Shown here in pieces: positions 8,797-20,066 of a stretch of 64,000 nucleotides of DNA. How positions within the stretch are numbered: position 1 is the first letter of the stretch; every line of letters starts with the position of its first letter. A program made the translations under genes and the position numbers. The notes under the pieces were generated by a model. That model was not told the DNA's origin, did no database searches, and saw nothing but the letters and a program-made list of their open reading frames with translations. The stretch is from assembly GCA_963753685.1 (NCBI GenBank), contig CAVWDE010000018.1, positions 43,401 to 107,400 on the forward strand, read 5' to 3'. Source of the stretch: DATAOG01 sp963753685. GTDB taxonomy: Bacteria; Pseudomonadota; Alphaproteobacteria; Geminicoccales; Geminicoccaceae.

Positions 8797-10851
8797 GTGA
8801 CTGAGCAGCTCCTGGCGGTGGAGGACCTGCGCGTGCGCGTCGACGGCGCGGGCGGTCGGTCGCGGGAGGTCGTTCGTGGCGTCTCGTTCGCACTCGAGGC
8901 CAGCGAAGCCCTCGGCCTGGTCGGGGAATCGGGCTCCGGCAAGACGCTCACCGTCTCGGCCATCGCGCGGATCTTGCCGCGCGGGACGCAGGTCGCGGGC
9001 GGCGCCGTCAGGTTTCGCGGCGTCGACCTCCTGCGCCTCTCGCCACGCAGGCTGGCGGAGATCCGCGGCCGGGACATCAGCATCGTGTTCCAGGATTCGC
9101 TCTCCTGCCTCAATCCTCTGATGCGCATCGGCCGGCAGGTCGCCGAGCCTCTGCGCCTGCATCGCATGGCCGATCGCCGGCGCGCCGCGGAGCTCGCGGT
9201 CGACGGCCTGCGGCGGCTGGGCATCCCGGATGCGCAAGCGGCGATGCGCCGCCATCCCCATGAGTTTTCGGGCGGCATGAGACAGCGGGCGATGATCGCG
9301 ACGGCGCTCATTGCCTCGCCCGCCCTGGTGATCGCCGACGAGCCGACGACCGCGCTCGATGCCACCGTCCAGGCCCAGATCATCGACGTCTGGGCCCGCC
9401 TCAACAAGGAGATGGGGGTCGCCCTGATCCTGGTCAGCCACGACCTCGCGGTGGTCAACGAGGTCTGCGATACGCTCGCGGTCATGTACGCCGGACGGAT
9501 CGTCGAGATGGGCCCGGCGCAGGTCCTGATCGAACGGCCCAGGCATCCGTACACGCAGGCGCTCCTGGAATCGATGCCGTCCGCCTCGACCCGGCGGCAG
9601 GACCGGCTGAAGGCCATTCCCGGCGAGCCGCCGTCGTCCGAGGCGATCCCGGCGGGCTGTCCGTTCCATCCCCGTTGCCGCTACGCGCAGGACGTCTGCC
9701 GCTCGCAGGAGCCAAAGCTCCTGGACGTTCAGGGCGCAAAGGTCGCGTGCTGGGTCGCGCAGCAAACCACGGTGGCGCTCTGGCCGGTCGGCGTGCCAGC
9801 CTCGGCCGGCGCCGCGCCGGTCGCCGTTGCGACCCCGCCGGCGCGCGCGGCGATGCCAGCCGACGCCGAGCAGATCCTGGCCCTCGATCGGATCACCCGG
9901 CACCACCTGCTGCCAAGCCTTTGGCCCTTCATGCCGCCGATCGAGGTCCACGCGCTCGACGAGGTGTCGCTGTCGCTCCGACGCGGCGAGACGCTGGGCA
10001 TCGCCGGCGAGTCCGGCTGCGGCAAGTCCACGCTTGCCAAATGCGTCCTGCGCCTGATCGACGTCGATCGCGGCCGCATCGTCTTTCGCGGCCAGGACAT
10101 CACGCGGACCCAGGGCGAAGAGCTGCGCCAGCTGCGCCGCTACATGCAGCCGGTGTTTCAAGATCCCTACGGTTCCCTCAATCCCCGTGCACGGGTCAAG
10201 GACATCGTCGCGGAGCCCCTGGTCGCGCACGGGGCTGGCGCCAGCCAGACCGCCAGGCGCGTGATCGAGGTGCTCGAGCTGGTCGGGCTCGGCGCCGACC
10301 TTGCGGGCCACCTGCCGCATCAGCTTTCCGGGGGCCAGCGTCAGCGCGCCGGCATTGCGCGCGCGATCGCGCTCAATCCGGAGCTGATCGTCGCCGACGA
10401 GCCGATCTCGGCGCTCGACGTCTCGATCCAGGCGCAGATCCTCAACCTGTTTCGGGACTTGCAACGACAATTTGCGCTGACGCTCATCTTCATCAGCCAT
10501 GACCTCAGGGTCGTGCGCTATGTCAGCACCAACATCGCGGTCATGTTCCTCGGGCAGATCGTGGAATATGGCCCAGGTGACCTGATCTGCCAGGAGCCCG
10601 CGCACCCCTACACCGCGGCCTTGCTGTCCTCGGTCCCGGACATGGCCGAGCGCTCTTCCGAGCGCCGGATCATCCTGCGCGGCGAACCGCCGTCGCCAAG
10701 CTCGCCGCCCTCCGGCTGCCGGTTCCGCACCCGATGCCCGCGCGCCCAGGCGCTGTGCGCGGAAACCATGCCGCAGCTGCGGCGGCTGCCCGACGGCCGT
10801 CACGTGGCCTGCCATTTTCCCCTGCAGCCGGCGCGACCAGAGAGTGCATGA
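8797..10851 (+). CDS. Dipeptide/oligopeptide ABC transporter ATP-binding protein (DppD-DppF fusion)
   Basis: A 684-residue protein holding two complete ATPase domains, so both nucleotide sites of the transporter are in one chain. Domain 1: Walker A GESGSGKT, signature FSGGMRQR, Walker B LVIADEPT, then the oligopeptide C-terminal Cys-rich CPFHPRCRYAQDVC. Domain 2: Walker A GESGCGKS, signature LSGGQRQR, Walker B LIVADEPI, then CRFRTRCPRAQALC. GTG at 8797 is preferred; ATG at 8737 would overlap the permease gene by 35 bases. Last transporter component of the operon; ATGA overlap with the next gene. Confidence 0.92.
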   Translation: MTEQLLAVEDLRVRVDGAGGRSREVVRGVSFALEASEALGLVGESGSGKTLTVSAIARILPRGTQVAGGAVRFRGVDLLRLSPRRLAEIRGRDISIVFQDSLSCLNPLMRIGRQVAEPLRLHRMADRRRAAELAVDGLRRLGIPDAQAAMRRHPHEFSGGMRQRAMIATALIASPALVIADEPTTALDATVQAQIIDVWARLNKEMGVALILVSHDLAVVNEVCDTLAVMYAGRIVEMGPAQVLIERPRHPYTQALLESMPSASTRRQDRLKAIPGEPPSSEAIPAGCPFHPRCRYAQDVCRSQEPKLLDVQGAKVACWVAQQTTVALWPVGVPASAGAAPVAVATPPARAAMPADAEQILALDRITRHHLLPSLWPFMPPIEVHALDEVSLSLRRGETLGIAGESGCGKSTLAKCVLRLIDVDRGRIVFRGQDITRTQGEELRQLRRYMQPVFQDPYGSLNPRARVKDIVAEPLVAHGAGASQTARRVIEVLELVGLGADLAGHLPHQLSGGQRQRAGIARAIALNPELIVADEPISALDVSIQAQILNLFRDLQRQFALTLIFISHDLRVVRYVSTNIAVMFLGQIVEYGPGDLICQEPAHPYTAALLSSVPDMAERSSERRIILRGEPPSPSSPPSGCRFRTRCPRAQALCAETMPQLRRLPDGRHVACHFPLQPARPESA

Positions 10852-11741
10852 TGAGCTTGGGAACGATCACCGCCGAACTCCTGGACGACGCCCGCGCCAC
10901 GATCGGCGAAGGGCCGGTCTGGGACGACCGGTCACAGCGCCTGCTCTGGGTGGACGTCGCTGCGGGCGTGGTTCATTGGCTCGACCCGACCACCGGACAC
11001 CGTGCGCGCCTGGAGATCGGCCAGCCCGTCGGTGCCGTGGGCTTGGGTGCGGATGGCGGCCTGGTCGCGGCCGTGAGGGACGGGTTCGCCTTCTTCGCGC
11101 CCGACAGCGCCACGATGAGCCGGCTGCTACCGGTCGAGCGAGCGCTGACCGGGAACCGGATGAATGATGGCAAATGCGACAGCAGAGGTCGGTTCTGGGC
11201 CGGGACCATGGCGATCGACCATACCCCGAACGCGGGCACGCTGTACCGGCTGACAACGGCGAGCGGGCACGCCACCGTCTCGGCGATCTTCTCCGGGATC
11301 ACGGTCGCGAACGGCCTCGACTGGAGCCCTGACAACCGGCTCATGTACTATATCGACAGCCCGACCCAGCGGATCGACGTCTTCGACTTCGACGAGGAGA
11401 GCGGCGCGCTCGCCAACCGGCGGGTGTTTGTCGAGATCCCCGCTGCCGATGGCCTGCCGGATGGCATGACGGTCGACGCCGAAGGCCACGTCTGGGTCGC
11501 CTTGTTCCGCGGCGCCAGGGTGCGGCGCTACCGGCCCGATGGTGCGATCGACCTCGAAGTGAAGGTCCCGGTCACGCTGGTCACCAGTTGCGCATTCGGC
11601 GGGCCGCGCTGCGAGGATCTCTACATCACGACGGCGCGCCACCGTCTCACCCCGGAACAGGCGGCCGAGCAGACGACGGCGGGCGGCGTCTTCGTCTGCC
11701 GGCCGGGTCCGGCCGGAAGGCTGCCGTTCCGCTTCGGATAA
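10848..11741 (+). CDS. SMP-30/gluconolactonase-family protein
   Basis: A 297-residue six-bladed beta-propeller hydrolase. GEGPVWD near the start supplies the metal-binding Glu; MNDGKCDSRGRFWAGTM, NGLDWSPDNRLMYYIDS and LPDGMTVDAEGHVWVA contain the conserved Asn and Asp ligands of the propeller blades. Family members open sugar lactones using a divalent metal. ATG at 10848 overlaps the ATPase stop by four bases (a second ATG follows at 10851), so it is translated as part of the transporter operon and likely acts on the imported compound or a derivative of it. Confidence 0.88.
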   Translation: MMSLGTITAELLDDARATIGEGPVWDDRSQRLLWVDVAAGVVHWLDPTTGHRARLEIGQPVGAVGLGADGGLVAAVRDGFAFFAPDSATMSRLLPVERALTGNRMNDGKCDSRGRFWAGTMAIDHTPNAGTLYRLTTASGHATVSAIFSGITVANGLDWSPDNRLMYYIDSPTQRIDVFDFDEESGALANRRVFVEIPAADGLPDGMTVDAEGHVWVALFRGARVRRYRPDGAIDLEVKVPVTLVTSCAFGGPRCEDLYITTARHRLTPEQAAEQTTAGGVFVCRPGPAGRLPFRFG

Positions 11742-11820
11742 GACTTGGCGGCGCTTCGATCCGCCATGCAGGCATCGACCACGAAACCCCGTGCGAGAGC
11801 GAAAGGGAGGACTTGAGCGA

Positions 11821-12600
11821 ATGACGGAGGGCACTGGAGCCGGACGGCTGGCCGGAGAGATTGCGATCGTCACCGGCGGCGGCCAGGGGATCGGCAAAGC
11901 GATCGCGCGGCGGTTGTCGGGCGAGGGCGCCGCGGTCGCGATCCTCGACCTCAACGCCGAGACCGGACAGGCCGTCGCCGCGGAGCTCGGCGCTGCCGGC
12001 TCGCGCGCGCTCTTCGTCCCGTGTGATGTGAGGAAGCGACCGGAGGTCAAAGCCGCGGTCGACCGCGTCGCGCAGACCTTCGGCGGCATCACCATCCTGG
12101 TCAACAACGCCGGCATCGGCAGGCGCGCGCCGTTCCTGGAGCTGAGCGACGAGACCTGGAACGCGGTGCTCGAGGTGAACCTGACCGGCGCCTTCATCGT
12201 CGCCCAGGAAGTCTGCCGGCACATGGTGCTGGCCGGGCGCGGCAGCGTGGTCAATCTGTGCTCCGCCGCGGCCCATATGGCGCACAGCGAGCAGGCGGTC
12301 TATTCGGTGAGCAAGGCGGGGCTGGAGGCGCTGACGCGCGTGATGGCGTTCGAGCTCGCGCCCGCCGGGGTGCGGGTGAACGCGGTTGCCCCGGGCACGA
12401 TCGCGACCGAGTTCCTGGCCGGAATGCTGACGCCCGCCGCCCGGACGGCGCGCGAGCAGCGCATACCTTTCGGACGACTGGGCACACCGGAAGAAGTCGC
12501 CGACGTGATTGCTTTTCTCGTGTCAAACGATGCCAGCTACATGACCGGCAGCTCGATTCCCATCGATGGCGGATTGTTGTTTGCCGGGATCAGAACTTAA
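11821..12600 (+). CDS. SDR-family oxidoreductase
   Basis: A 259-residue classical short-chain dehydrogenase: TGGGQGIGKAIA (nucleotide-binding glycine motif), LVNNAGIG, the catalytic Ser in NLCSAAAHM, YSVSKAG with the Tyr-xxx-Lys pair, and a C-terminus YMTGSSIPIDGG. D at ILDLNAETG after beta-2 favours NAD(H). GGGAGG sits ten bases before the ATG. Eighty bases after the lactonase and in the same direction, it probably belongs to the same catabolic operon, for example oxidising a sugar or polyol. Confidence 0.9.
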   Translation: MTEGTGAGRLAGEIAIVTGGGQGIGKAIARRLSGEGAAVAILDLNAETGQAVAAELGAAGSRALFVPCDVRKRPEVKAAVDRVAQTFGGITILVNNAGIGRRAPFLELSDETWNAVLEVNLTGAFIVAQEVCRHMVLAGRGSVVNLCSAAAHMAHSEQAVYSVSKAGLEALTRVMAFELAPAGVRVNAVAPGTIATEFLAGMLTPAARTAREQRIPFGRLGTPEEVADVIAFLVSNDASYMTGSSIPIDGGLLFAGIRT

Positions 12601-12635
12601 AGCAAGACGTGCACAGCATGACTGCGGCCGGTCGC

Positions 12636-15094
12636 TCATTCAGGCGTGCCGAAGCCGCCGCCGGCAGGCGTCTGGATGACGAAGACGTCGCCCGCGGCCA
12701 TGTCGGTCCTGGCGCAGCCGGGGAGGTCCTCGCGCTCGCCGCCGGCACGCTCGACCCATTGGCGGCCGACCGCGCCGGGCTCGCCGCCCTCGAGGCCGAA
12801 GGGGGCGACGAGCCGGTGGTTGGAGAGCAGTGCAGCACTCATCGGTTCGAGAAAACGCACCCGGCGGATGGTGCCGTCGCCGCCCTTGTGGCGGCCGGCG
12901 CCGCCCGAGCCGCGGTTGATCCGGTGGCTCTCGAGCACGACCGGATAGCGCCATTCCAGGACTTCGGGGTCGGTCAGGCGCGAGTTGGTCATGTGGGTGT
13001 GCACCGCCGCCGTGCCGTCGTAGTCCGGCCCGGCGCCCGAGCCGCCGCAGATCGTCTCGTAGTATTGATAGCGGTCGTTGCCGAAGGTGAAGTTGTTCAT
13101 CGTGCCCTGGGCCGCCGCCATCACCCCGAGCGCGCCGTAGAGGGCATCGGTGATGCACTGCGAGGTCTCGACGTTGCCGGCGACCACCGCTGCGGGATAG
13201 CTTGGCTTCAGCATGCAGCCGTCCGGGATGATGATCTCGATCGGCTTGAGGCAGCCCTCGTTCATCGGGATCGGCTGATCGACCAGGGTGCGGAACACGT
13301 AGAGCACCGCCGCCCGGCAGACCGCGGCCGGGGCGTTGAAATTGTCCTTGAGCTGTGCGGACGTGCCGGTGAAGTCGACCACGGCACTGCGCGCCTCGCG
13401 GTCGATCTCGATCCGCACCCGGATCTTTGAGCCATTGTCGAGCGGATAGGTGAAGGCGCCGGGCTTCAGGACGCCGAGCACGCGCCGGACCGATTCCTCG
13501 GCGTTGTCCTGGACGTGGCCGGTGTAGGCCAGCACCGTCTCGAGCCCGAAGTGCTGGATCATCTTGAGCAGCTCGCTCCGGCCCTTGGCGCAGGCGGCGA
13601 TCTGCGCCTGCAGGTCGGCGACATTCTGGCGCGGGTTGCGCGCGGGATACGGCCCGGACGCCAGCAGCATGTCCAGCTCATCCCCCAGAAACCGGCCCTG
13701 GTCGACCAGCTGGAAATCGTCGATCAGCACGCCCTCCTGCTCGATGGTGGTCGAATCCGGCGGCATCGAGCCCGGCGTGATGCCGCCGATGTCGGCGTGA
13801 TGGCCGCGCGCGGCGGTCAGGAACAGGAGCCGCCTGTCGTCCGCGAACACCGGCATGATCAGGGTCACGTCCGGCAGGTGGGTGCCGCCATTGTAAGGGT
13901 TGTTGAGCGCGAACACGTCGCCCGGCCGCATGGTTTTGCCGCGCAGCTTCAGGACCGTGCGCACGCTCTCGCCCATCGAGCCGAGGTGGACCGGCATGTG
14001 CGGCGCGTTGGCGATCAGCAGGCCGGCGGGATCGAACAGGGCGCAGGAGAAGTCGAGCCGCTCCTTCATGTTGACCGAATAGGCGGTGTTCTGCAGGGTC
14101 ACGCCCATCTGCTCGGCGATCGACATGAAGAGGTTGTTGAACACCTCGAGCATGATCGGATCGGAACGGGTGCCGATCGCGGCCTGACGGGCGAGCGGCT
14201 CGATGCGGGTCAGGACCAGATGATCGCGGGCCGTGAGCTCCGCCTGCCAGCCGGGCTCGACCACCACGGTGGTGGTCGTCTCGACGATGATCGCGGGCCC
14301 GCGCAGCTGGTCGCCGGGGCGCAGGGTCGCCCGCTCGAGCACCGGCGTCGCGAAGCTCTCGGGCGGCTGATGCGGGGCGCGCGCGGTCACCATGACCACC
14401 TCGTCGACCGGCATCAGCGGCTCGCTCGCGGTGCGCGGCACGACCGGCCGCTCGGGCTCGTCGATCTCGGCCATGCGGCCGATCGCCTCGACCGTGACCT
14501 GCTCGACCACCAGCGCCCGGCCCTCGACCACGAAGCCGTAGCGCGCCCGGTGCTCGGCCTCGAACGCCTCGACCATCTCCGCCCGGCCGCCGACCTGGAT
14601 TTCGAGCGGGGTGTCGGTGCCGCCGTAGCGGATGTGCACCCGGGCTTCCGTCCTGATCCGCTCCGCGGACAGGTTCTGGCGGGCAAGCTCCGCGCTCGCC
14701 TCCGCCCTGAGCTCTTCGATGGTCTGCGCGAGGCGCGGCAGCAGGGCGTCCTCGAGCGGCTCCTCGAGCGCCCGCTGGCGCAGCGCCCGCACGTCCGCAA
14801 GCCCCATCCCGTAGGCCGAAAGCACGCTCGCCAGCGGATGCACCAGCACCCGCTTCAGGCCCAGCGAATCGGCCACCTGGCAGGCGTGCTGGCCGGCCGC
14901 TCCGCCGAAGCAGCAGAGCATGTAGCCCGAGATGTCATGGCCACGCTGGATCGAGATCTTCTTGATCGCATTGGCCATGTTGTCGATCGCGATCGCGAGG
15001 CAGCCGTGCGCCAGCTCCTCCGGCGTCCGCGGGATGCCGGTCGCGGCCTCGACCTCGGCCGCGAGATTTTCGAACTTGCGCCGCACGATTGACG
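12636..15094 (-). CDS. 5-oxoprolinase/hydantoinase-like protein, 3' part (HyuA C-terminus plus HyuB domain)
   Basis: This frame holds the end of a HyuA-like domain (RGHDISGYMLCCFGGAAGQH, RVLVHPLASVLSAYGMGLAD) followed directly by a complete HyuB domain (SIAEQMGVTLQNTAYSVNMK, NAPHMPVHLGSMGESV, NNPYNGGTHLPDVT, RGHHADIGG). Together with the 5' part it forms one ATP-dependent oxoprolinase/hydantoinase of about 1,210 residues, as in fused eukaryote-type OPLAH. The frame joins the upstream part through a single extra base at about 15095. It ends 35 bases from the convergent SDR gene. Substrate could be 5-oxoproline or another hydantoin-like lactam. Confidence 0.85.
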
Positions 15095-16269
<1,175 letters not shown>

Positions 16270-16423
16270 GGTCATCCGCTCCTGTTGCCGCGCGTGGTGC
16301 GCGGGCGCGGTTATAGCCGAAATCACTAACCAATCCTAAGTCGGCGAAGCGGGTTCGATGCGCCCGCCGGACCCGGTTCCGGTCAAGGTCCTTGCTGCCC
16401 TCCGCCGGGCGGTCTAGATCACC

Positions 16424-17339
16424 ATGGTAGGCGGTGAAGCGGACAGACGAGATCGGGCGTTGGCCATCTGGGGCAAGATTCTCGGCGGTGCGGCCGGGCT
16501 CGCCATCGGTGGCCCGATCGGGGCGGTGATCGGCGCGGTCGCCGGTCATGCCTACGACCGCTACCGCGAGGAGGAGAGCCGCGAGCGTCTGGCGCCGCCG
16601 GGCCGGCATCGGGATCGGAATCCCTGGTCCACCGCCCAGCCGCGGCACGCGCCGCCGCCGAACCGGCGCCGCGGACGGGTCGTCGGATCCCTGGGCCGAG
16701 CCGCCGCCGGTGTTCGCCGATCCGACCGAGACCCGCCGGATCGCGTTCGCGACCGCGGTCATCGTGCTCGGCGCCAAGCTCGCCAAGGTCGACGGCGTGG
16801 TCACCCGCGACGAGATCCAGGCCTTCAAGCGGGTGTTCCGGATCGACGACGGCGAGGTCGGCGACGTCGCCCGGATCTACAACCAGGCCAAGACCTCGGC
16901 GCGCGGCTTCGAGCCCTACGCGCGCCAGATCTCGGCCCTGTTCGGCGCCGATCCGTTCCTGCTCGAGGAGCTGCTGGTCGGCCTGTTCGAGGTCGCGCGG
17001 GCCGATGGCGAAATCAACCCGGCGGAGGTCGATTTCCTGCGCCGGGTGGCGGCGATCTTCGGCTTCAACGTCGGCTCCTTCGAGCAGATCCGGGCGCGCT
17101 TCTCGGCGACCGCGCGCAACCTGTCCGGCGCCGACGACGCCTACGCCGTGCTCGGGCTGACCCGGGGCGCTTCCGACGACGAGATCAAGCGCACCTACCA
17201 CCAGCTGGTCCGCGAGCATCATCCCGACCGCCTGGTCGCCAAGGGCATGCCCGAGGAGTTCGTCGAACGCGCCAACAAGACCCTGGCCGCGATCAACGCC
17301 GCCTACGATCGGATCGAGAAGGAGCGCAACCTGAGGTGA
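16424..17339 (+). pseudogene. DnaJ-domain co-chaperone with TerB-like domain (DjlA-like), frameshifted ~16600-16670
   Basis: The first frame encodes IWGKILGGAAGLAIGGPIGA and a glycine-zipper membrane segment followed by YDRYREEESRER, the DjlA N-terminus. A one-base shift then leads to the frame coding for a TerB-type helical domain (RIAFATAVIVLGAKLAKVDG, LFEVARADGEINPAEVDFLR) and a C-terminal J domain with the HPD motif (REHHPDRLV) for stimulating DnaK. Total length is 916 bases, one more than a multiple of three. The exact indel cannot be placed because the linker is low-complexity GC. Start could be ATG 16424 or TTG 16460. Its TGA overlaps the next ATG by one base. Confidence 0.8.
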
Positions 17340-18505
17340 TGAAGATCCGCAAGGTCGGCGCTGACGGGCTGCACGTGCCGATCCCCGAGGCCAAGCAGCA
17401 CACGACCGACTTCGGCCGCATCCGGGCGTTCGATTCGACCCTGGTCCGGGTCGAGACCGAGGGTGGCCTGGTCGGCTTCGGCGAGGCCAAGGCCGCGGTC
17501 GGCAGCGTCGGCAACAGCACGGCCCTGGTCGCCTGCATCGAGCAGGAGCTGGCGCCCTTGCTGGTCGGCGAGGACGCCCGCGACATCTCGCGCCTGTGGG
17601 ACGTGATGTACAACGGCTCGCGCGCCCATTTCGCGATCGCCCGCGGCCACGCCTTCCCGGTGCTCGGCCGGCGCGGCCTGACCATCGGCGCGCTGGCCGG
17701 CATCGACATGGCGCTCTGGGACCTGCTCGGCAAATCGCTGGGCCAGCCGGTCTGGCGTCTGCTCGGCGGGAGGCGGCAGGCGCGCATGCCGGCCTACGCG
17801 TCCGGCGGCTGGGCGCCGGTCGAGCGGATCGTGGCGGAATTGCAGGGGTTCCTCGATCGCGGCGACTTCAAGGCCGTGAAGATGCGGGTCGGCGCCGGCG
17901 ACGGCACGCTCGACCACTCGATCCGCCGCGTCCGGGCCGCGCGCGAGGGGCTGGGCGACGACGTCGACATCATGTGCGACGCCCATGGCACCTGGACGGT
18001 CGCCGAGGCCAAGCGCTTCTGCCGGGCGGTTGCCGAGTGCAACATCGGCTGGCTGGAGGAGCCGGTCTGCGCCGACGACAAGCGCGGCCAGGCCGAGATC
18101 CGGGCGATGACCGACATCCCGATCGCGAGCGGCGAGTCCGAATTCACCCGCTTCGACTTTCGCGACCTGATCGAGCTGCGCGCGGTCGACATCCTGCAGC
18201 CCGACCTCTCGATCGCGGGCGGCATCACCGAGGCCATGCGCATCGAGGCGCTGGCGGCCGCCCATCAGCTCCGCTTCGCGCCCCATCTCTGGGGCGGGGC
18301 CCTGACCTTCGCCTCGGGCCTGCACGTCGCCGCGGTCGCCTCCAGCGGCTTCATCCTGGAATATTCGCTCGGCGCCAACCCGATGCTGCACGAGCTGGCG
18401 ATCGAGGATTTCCCGGTCATCGAGGGCCAGATCGAGATCCCCGACCGGCCCGGCCTGGGCGTCACGATCGACGAAGCTTTCGTCGAGCGCTACCGCTTAC
18501 GCTGA
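17339..18505 (+). CDS. Mandelate racemase/muconate lactonizing (enolase-superfamily) enzyme
   Basis: A 388-residue enolase-superfamily protein with capping domain and barrel. The strand motif FKAVKMRVG carries the first catalytic Lys (K-x-R in place of K-x-K). Metal ligands appear as D in IMCDAHGTW, E in WLEEPV and E in ASGESEF; ILQPDLSIAGGITE and APHLWGG supply the Asp-His dyad typical of the mandelate racemase subgroup. Reaction is proton abstraction alpha to a carboxylate, so a sugar-acid dehydratase or racemase is likely. It overlaps the DjlA-like gene by one base but is functionally unrelated to it. Confidence 0.9.
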   Translation: MKIRKVGADGLHVPIPEAKQHTTDFGRIRAFDSTLVRVETEGGLVGFGEAKAAVGSVGNSTALVACIEQELAPLLVGEDARDISRLWDVMYNGSRAHFAIARGHAFPVLGRRGLTIGALAGIDMALWDLLGKSLGQPVWRLLGGRRQARMPAYASGGWAPVERIVAELQGFLDRGDFKAVKMRVGAGDGTLDHSIRRVRAAREGLGDDVDIMCDAHGTWTVAEAKRFCRAVAECNIGWLEEPVCADDKRGQAEIRAMTDIPIASGESEFTRFDFRDLIELRAVDILQPDLSIAGGITEAMRIEALAAAHQLRFAPHLWGGALTFASGLHVAAVASSGFILEYSLGANPMLHELAIEDFPVIEGQIEIPDRPGLGVTIDEAFVERYRLR

Positions 18506-18529
18506 CGACGTGCAGGTCGCGGCGCGACC

Positions 18530-19675
18530 TCAGCGAACCCCGAGCTGCTCCGAGGCCATCTTGGTGCCCTCGACGCGCGCCTTGATCTTCTGGAACGCGA
18601 TGTCGCGCGCCGTGTCCGGCGAGCCGTGCTTCGGCTTGACGTCGATGCTGAACGGCGAAAAGCCGCAGTCATCGGTCGAGCCGAGGCGCTCCTTGGGGAT
18701 GGACTTGGCCGCGAGCACCAGATCGTCGCACACCTCCTGCGCGCTCTCGACCCGGGGGTTCTGCGGGTTGATCACGCCGATGAAGCAGACCTGCGGCACC
18801 CCGTTGGCGTCCCCACGGCTGTGCTGTCCGATCAATTTGTAGACTCGCTCCTTGTCCGGTTCGCTCGCGAGCTGCATCAGGAAGTAGCCGGCGTTCATCT
18901 TGAACATGCTGGGCAGCAGCTCGGCGTAGTCGACATCGGCGCTGTGGGTCGCATCGCAGTCGCCGCCGGGGCAGGTGTGGATGCCGATATTCTTGCGCTC
19001 CGTGGCCGTGAAGCGGTCGAGGACGCGGTTGTTGAGCTCGATGAACTGACCGAGCATGCCGCGCCCGGTCCAGGGATTGCGGGGATCTTTGCGGCAGGCG
19101 AGCCGCCCCTCGGTGAAGTCGATCGAGACGCGGGCGGCCCCGGTCGCAAAGCACTTGCGGATGTCCTGCTCGCACTCGTCGCAGAGATCGGCCAGGAACT
19201 GCTCGCGCGAGTAGCCCGGCACACTGCCGTCGAGGGGGTAGAGCAGGGCCAGCATCGAGGGCGCGATCACCGCCTGCTTCATCGGCTTGGTCGCCATCTT
19301 GATCGACTTGGCGAGATAGTCGGCGGCATAGGTCTTGTACTTGAACGGCCCGCCGGTCAGGCGCGGCAGCTGGCGATGGTGGCCGTCGGTGAAGATCGCG
19401 AAGTACTGGCCGTCGGCCGCGAGGTTGGGCGCGAGGCCGGTGCCCGCGAGGGTGTCGGCCAGCGGATAGGTGGCGAAGCTGGACGCCCGCTGCTCGCCGT
19501 CCGAGACGATCGGCGAGCCGGTCGCCTCCATGCGCTTGATCGAATCGAGGCAGGCGGCATCCTGCTCGGCGACCAGTTGCGCGTGCGTGATCTTGCCGGC
19601 ATCATAGGCCGCAAACGCCGCCTGCAGCTTGGCTGGACGCGGCAGCGAGCCGACGGGCTCGGTCGGAATCGGCAT
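18530..19675 (-). CDS. MetE C-terminal-like (cobalamin-independent methionine synthase family) protein
   Basis: A 381-residue single-domain protein related to the catalytic half of MetE. TEPVGSLPRP starts the barrel, SDGEQ follows, and the zinc/thiol ligands are visible as H and C in IGIHTCPGGDCD, E in DFTEGRLACR and C in STDDCGFSPF. Such short paralogues act in methyl transfer or in C-S bond cleavage rather than de novo methionine synthesis; which one applies is unknown. GGGAG lies before ATG 19675. A GGAAC-N16-CGTT site lies 71 bases upstream. Convergent with the enolase-family gene. Confidence 0.85.
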   Translation of the reverse strand: MPIPTEPVGSLPRPAKLQAAFAAYDAGKITHAQLVAEQDAACLDSIKRMEATGSPIVSDGEQRASSFATYPLADTLAGTGLAPNLAADGQYFAIFTDGHHRQLPRLTGGPFKYKTYAADYLAKSIKMATKPMKQAVIAPSMLALLYPLDGSVPGYSREQFLADLCDECEQDIRKCFATGAARVSIDFTEGRLACRKDPRNPWTGRGMLGQFIELNNRVLDRFTATERKNIGIHTCPGGDCDATHSADVDYAELLPSMFKMNAGYFLMQLASEPDKERVYKLIGQHSRGDANGVPQVCFIGVINPQNPRVESAQEVCDDLVLAAKSIPKERLGSTDDCGFSPFSIDVKPKHGSPDTARDIAFQKIKARVEGTKMASEQLGVR

Positions 19676-19745
19676 GGTCGCAGTCTCCCAGGAGTTTGGC
19701 CGCAATGGGCCGGTTGAGATTTTTCTTGGTGGTTAATCTGGCGTA

Positions 19746-19770
19746 AACGCTCAGCCGGGACAATCGTTCC
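19746..19770 (-). promoter_or_regulatory. Candidate EcfG-type promoter upstream of the MetE-like gene
   Basis: On the minus strand, GGAAC (19770-19766) is followed after 16 bases by CGTT (19749-19746). This is the -35/-10 pattern of the alphaproteobacterial general-stress sigma factor EcfG/RpoE2 (established consensus GGAAC-N16/17-cGTT). Transcription would start about 60 bases before the ATG at 19675. No other promoter is obvious. Confidence 0.5.
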
Positions 19771-19856
19771 ATCTCAAAATCCGCGATGGCCGGTCCGGGG
19801 CGACCGGCACCGTCGCCGCCGTCCGTCAACCCGAAAGTCTTTGGGAGCGAGCCGCG

Positions 19857-20040
19857 CTCAGTCCTCGCCGAATTCGATCTCGTCCATGTCGTCGTCGGAG
19901 AAGCCGAAGTGGTGGCCGATCTCGTGGATCAGGGTGTTGCGGACGATGTCCGCGAGCGGCTCCTCGGTCTCGCACCCGTAGTCATGTTGGGCTCCTGGCG
20001 CGGCCCATCGAGCCCGAGGTCTGCCCGGCCCGCGGCGCTC
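19857..20040 (-). pseudogene. Degenerate copy of the 3' half of the zincin gene at 20765-21187
   Basis: From GCGCTCAGTCCTCGCCGAA onward this stretch matches 20762-20975 nearly base for base for about 125 bases, including the HExxH-coding segment and the C-terminal acidic tail with its stop. Further right the match continues in weaker form (TCCTGGCGCGGC, CATCGAG) after a ~27-base deletion and frame loss. It is a diverged, non-functional partial duplicate separated from the intact gene by the toxin/antitoxin pair. The bases between 19676 and 19857 hold the promoter of the MetE-like gene. Confidence 0.85.
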
Positions 20041-20066
20041 AGATTCTTGGGGTGGTCGCGGCTAGA

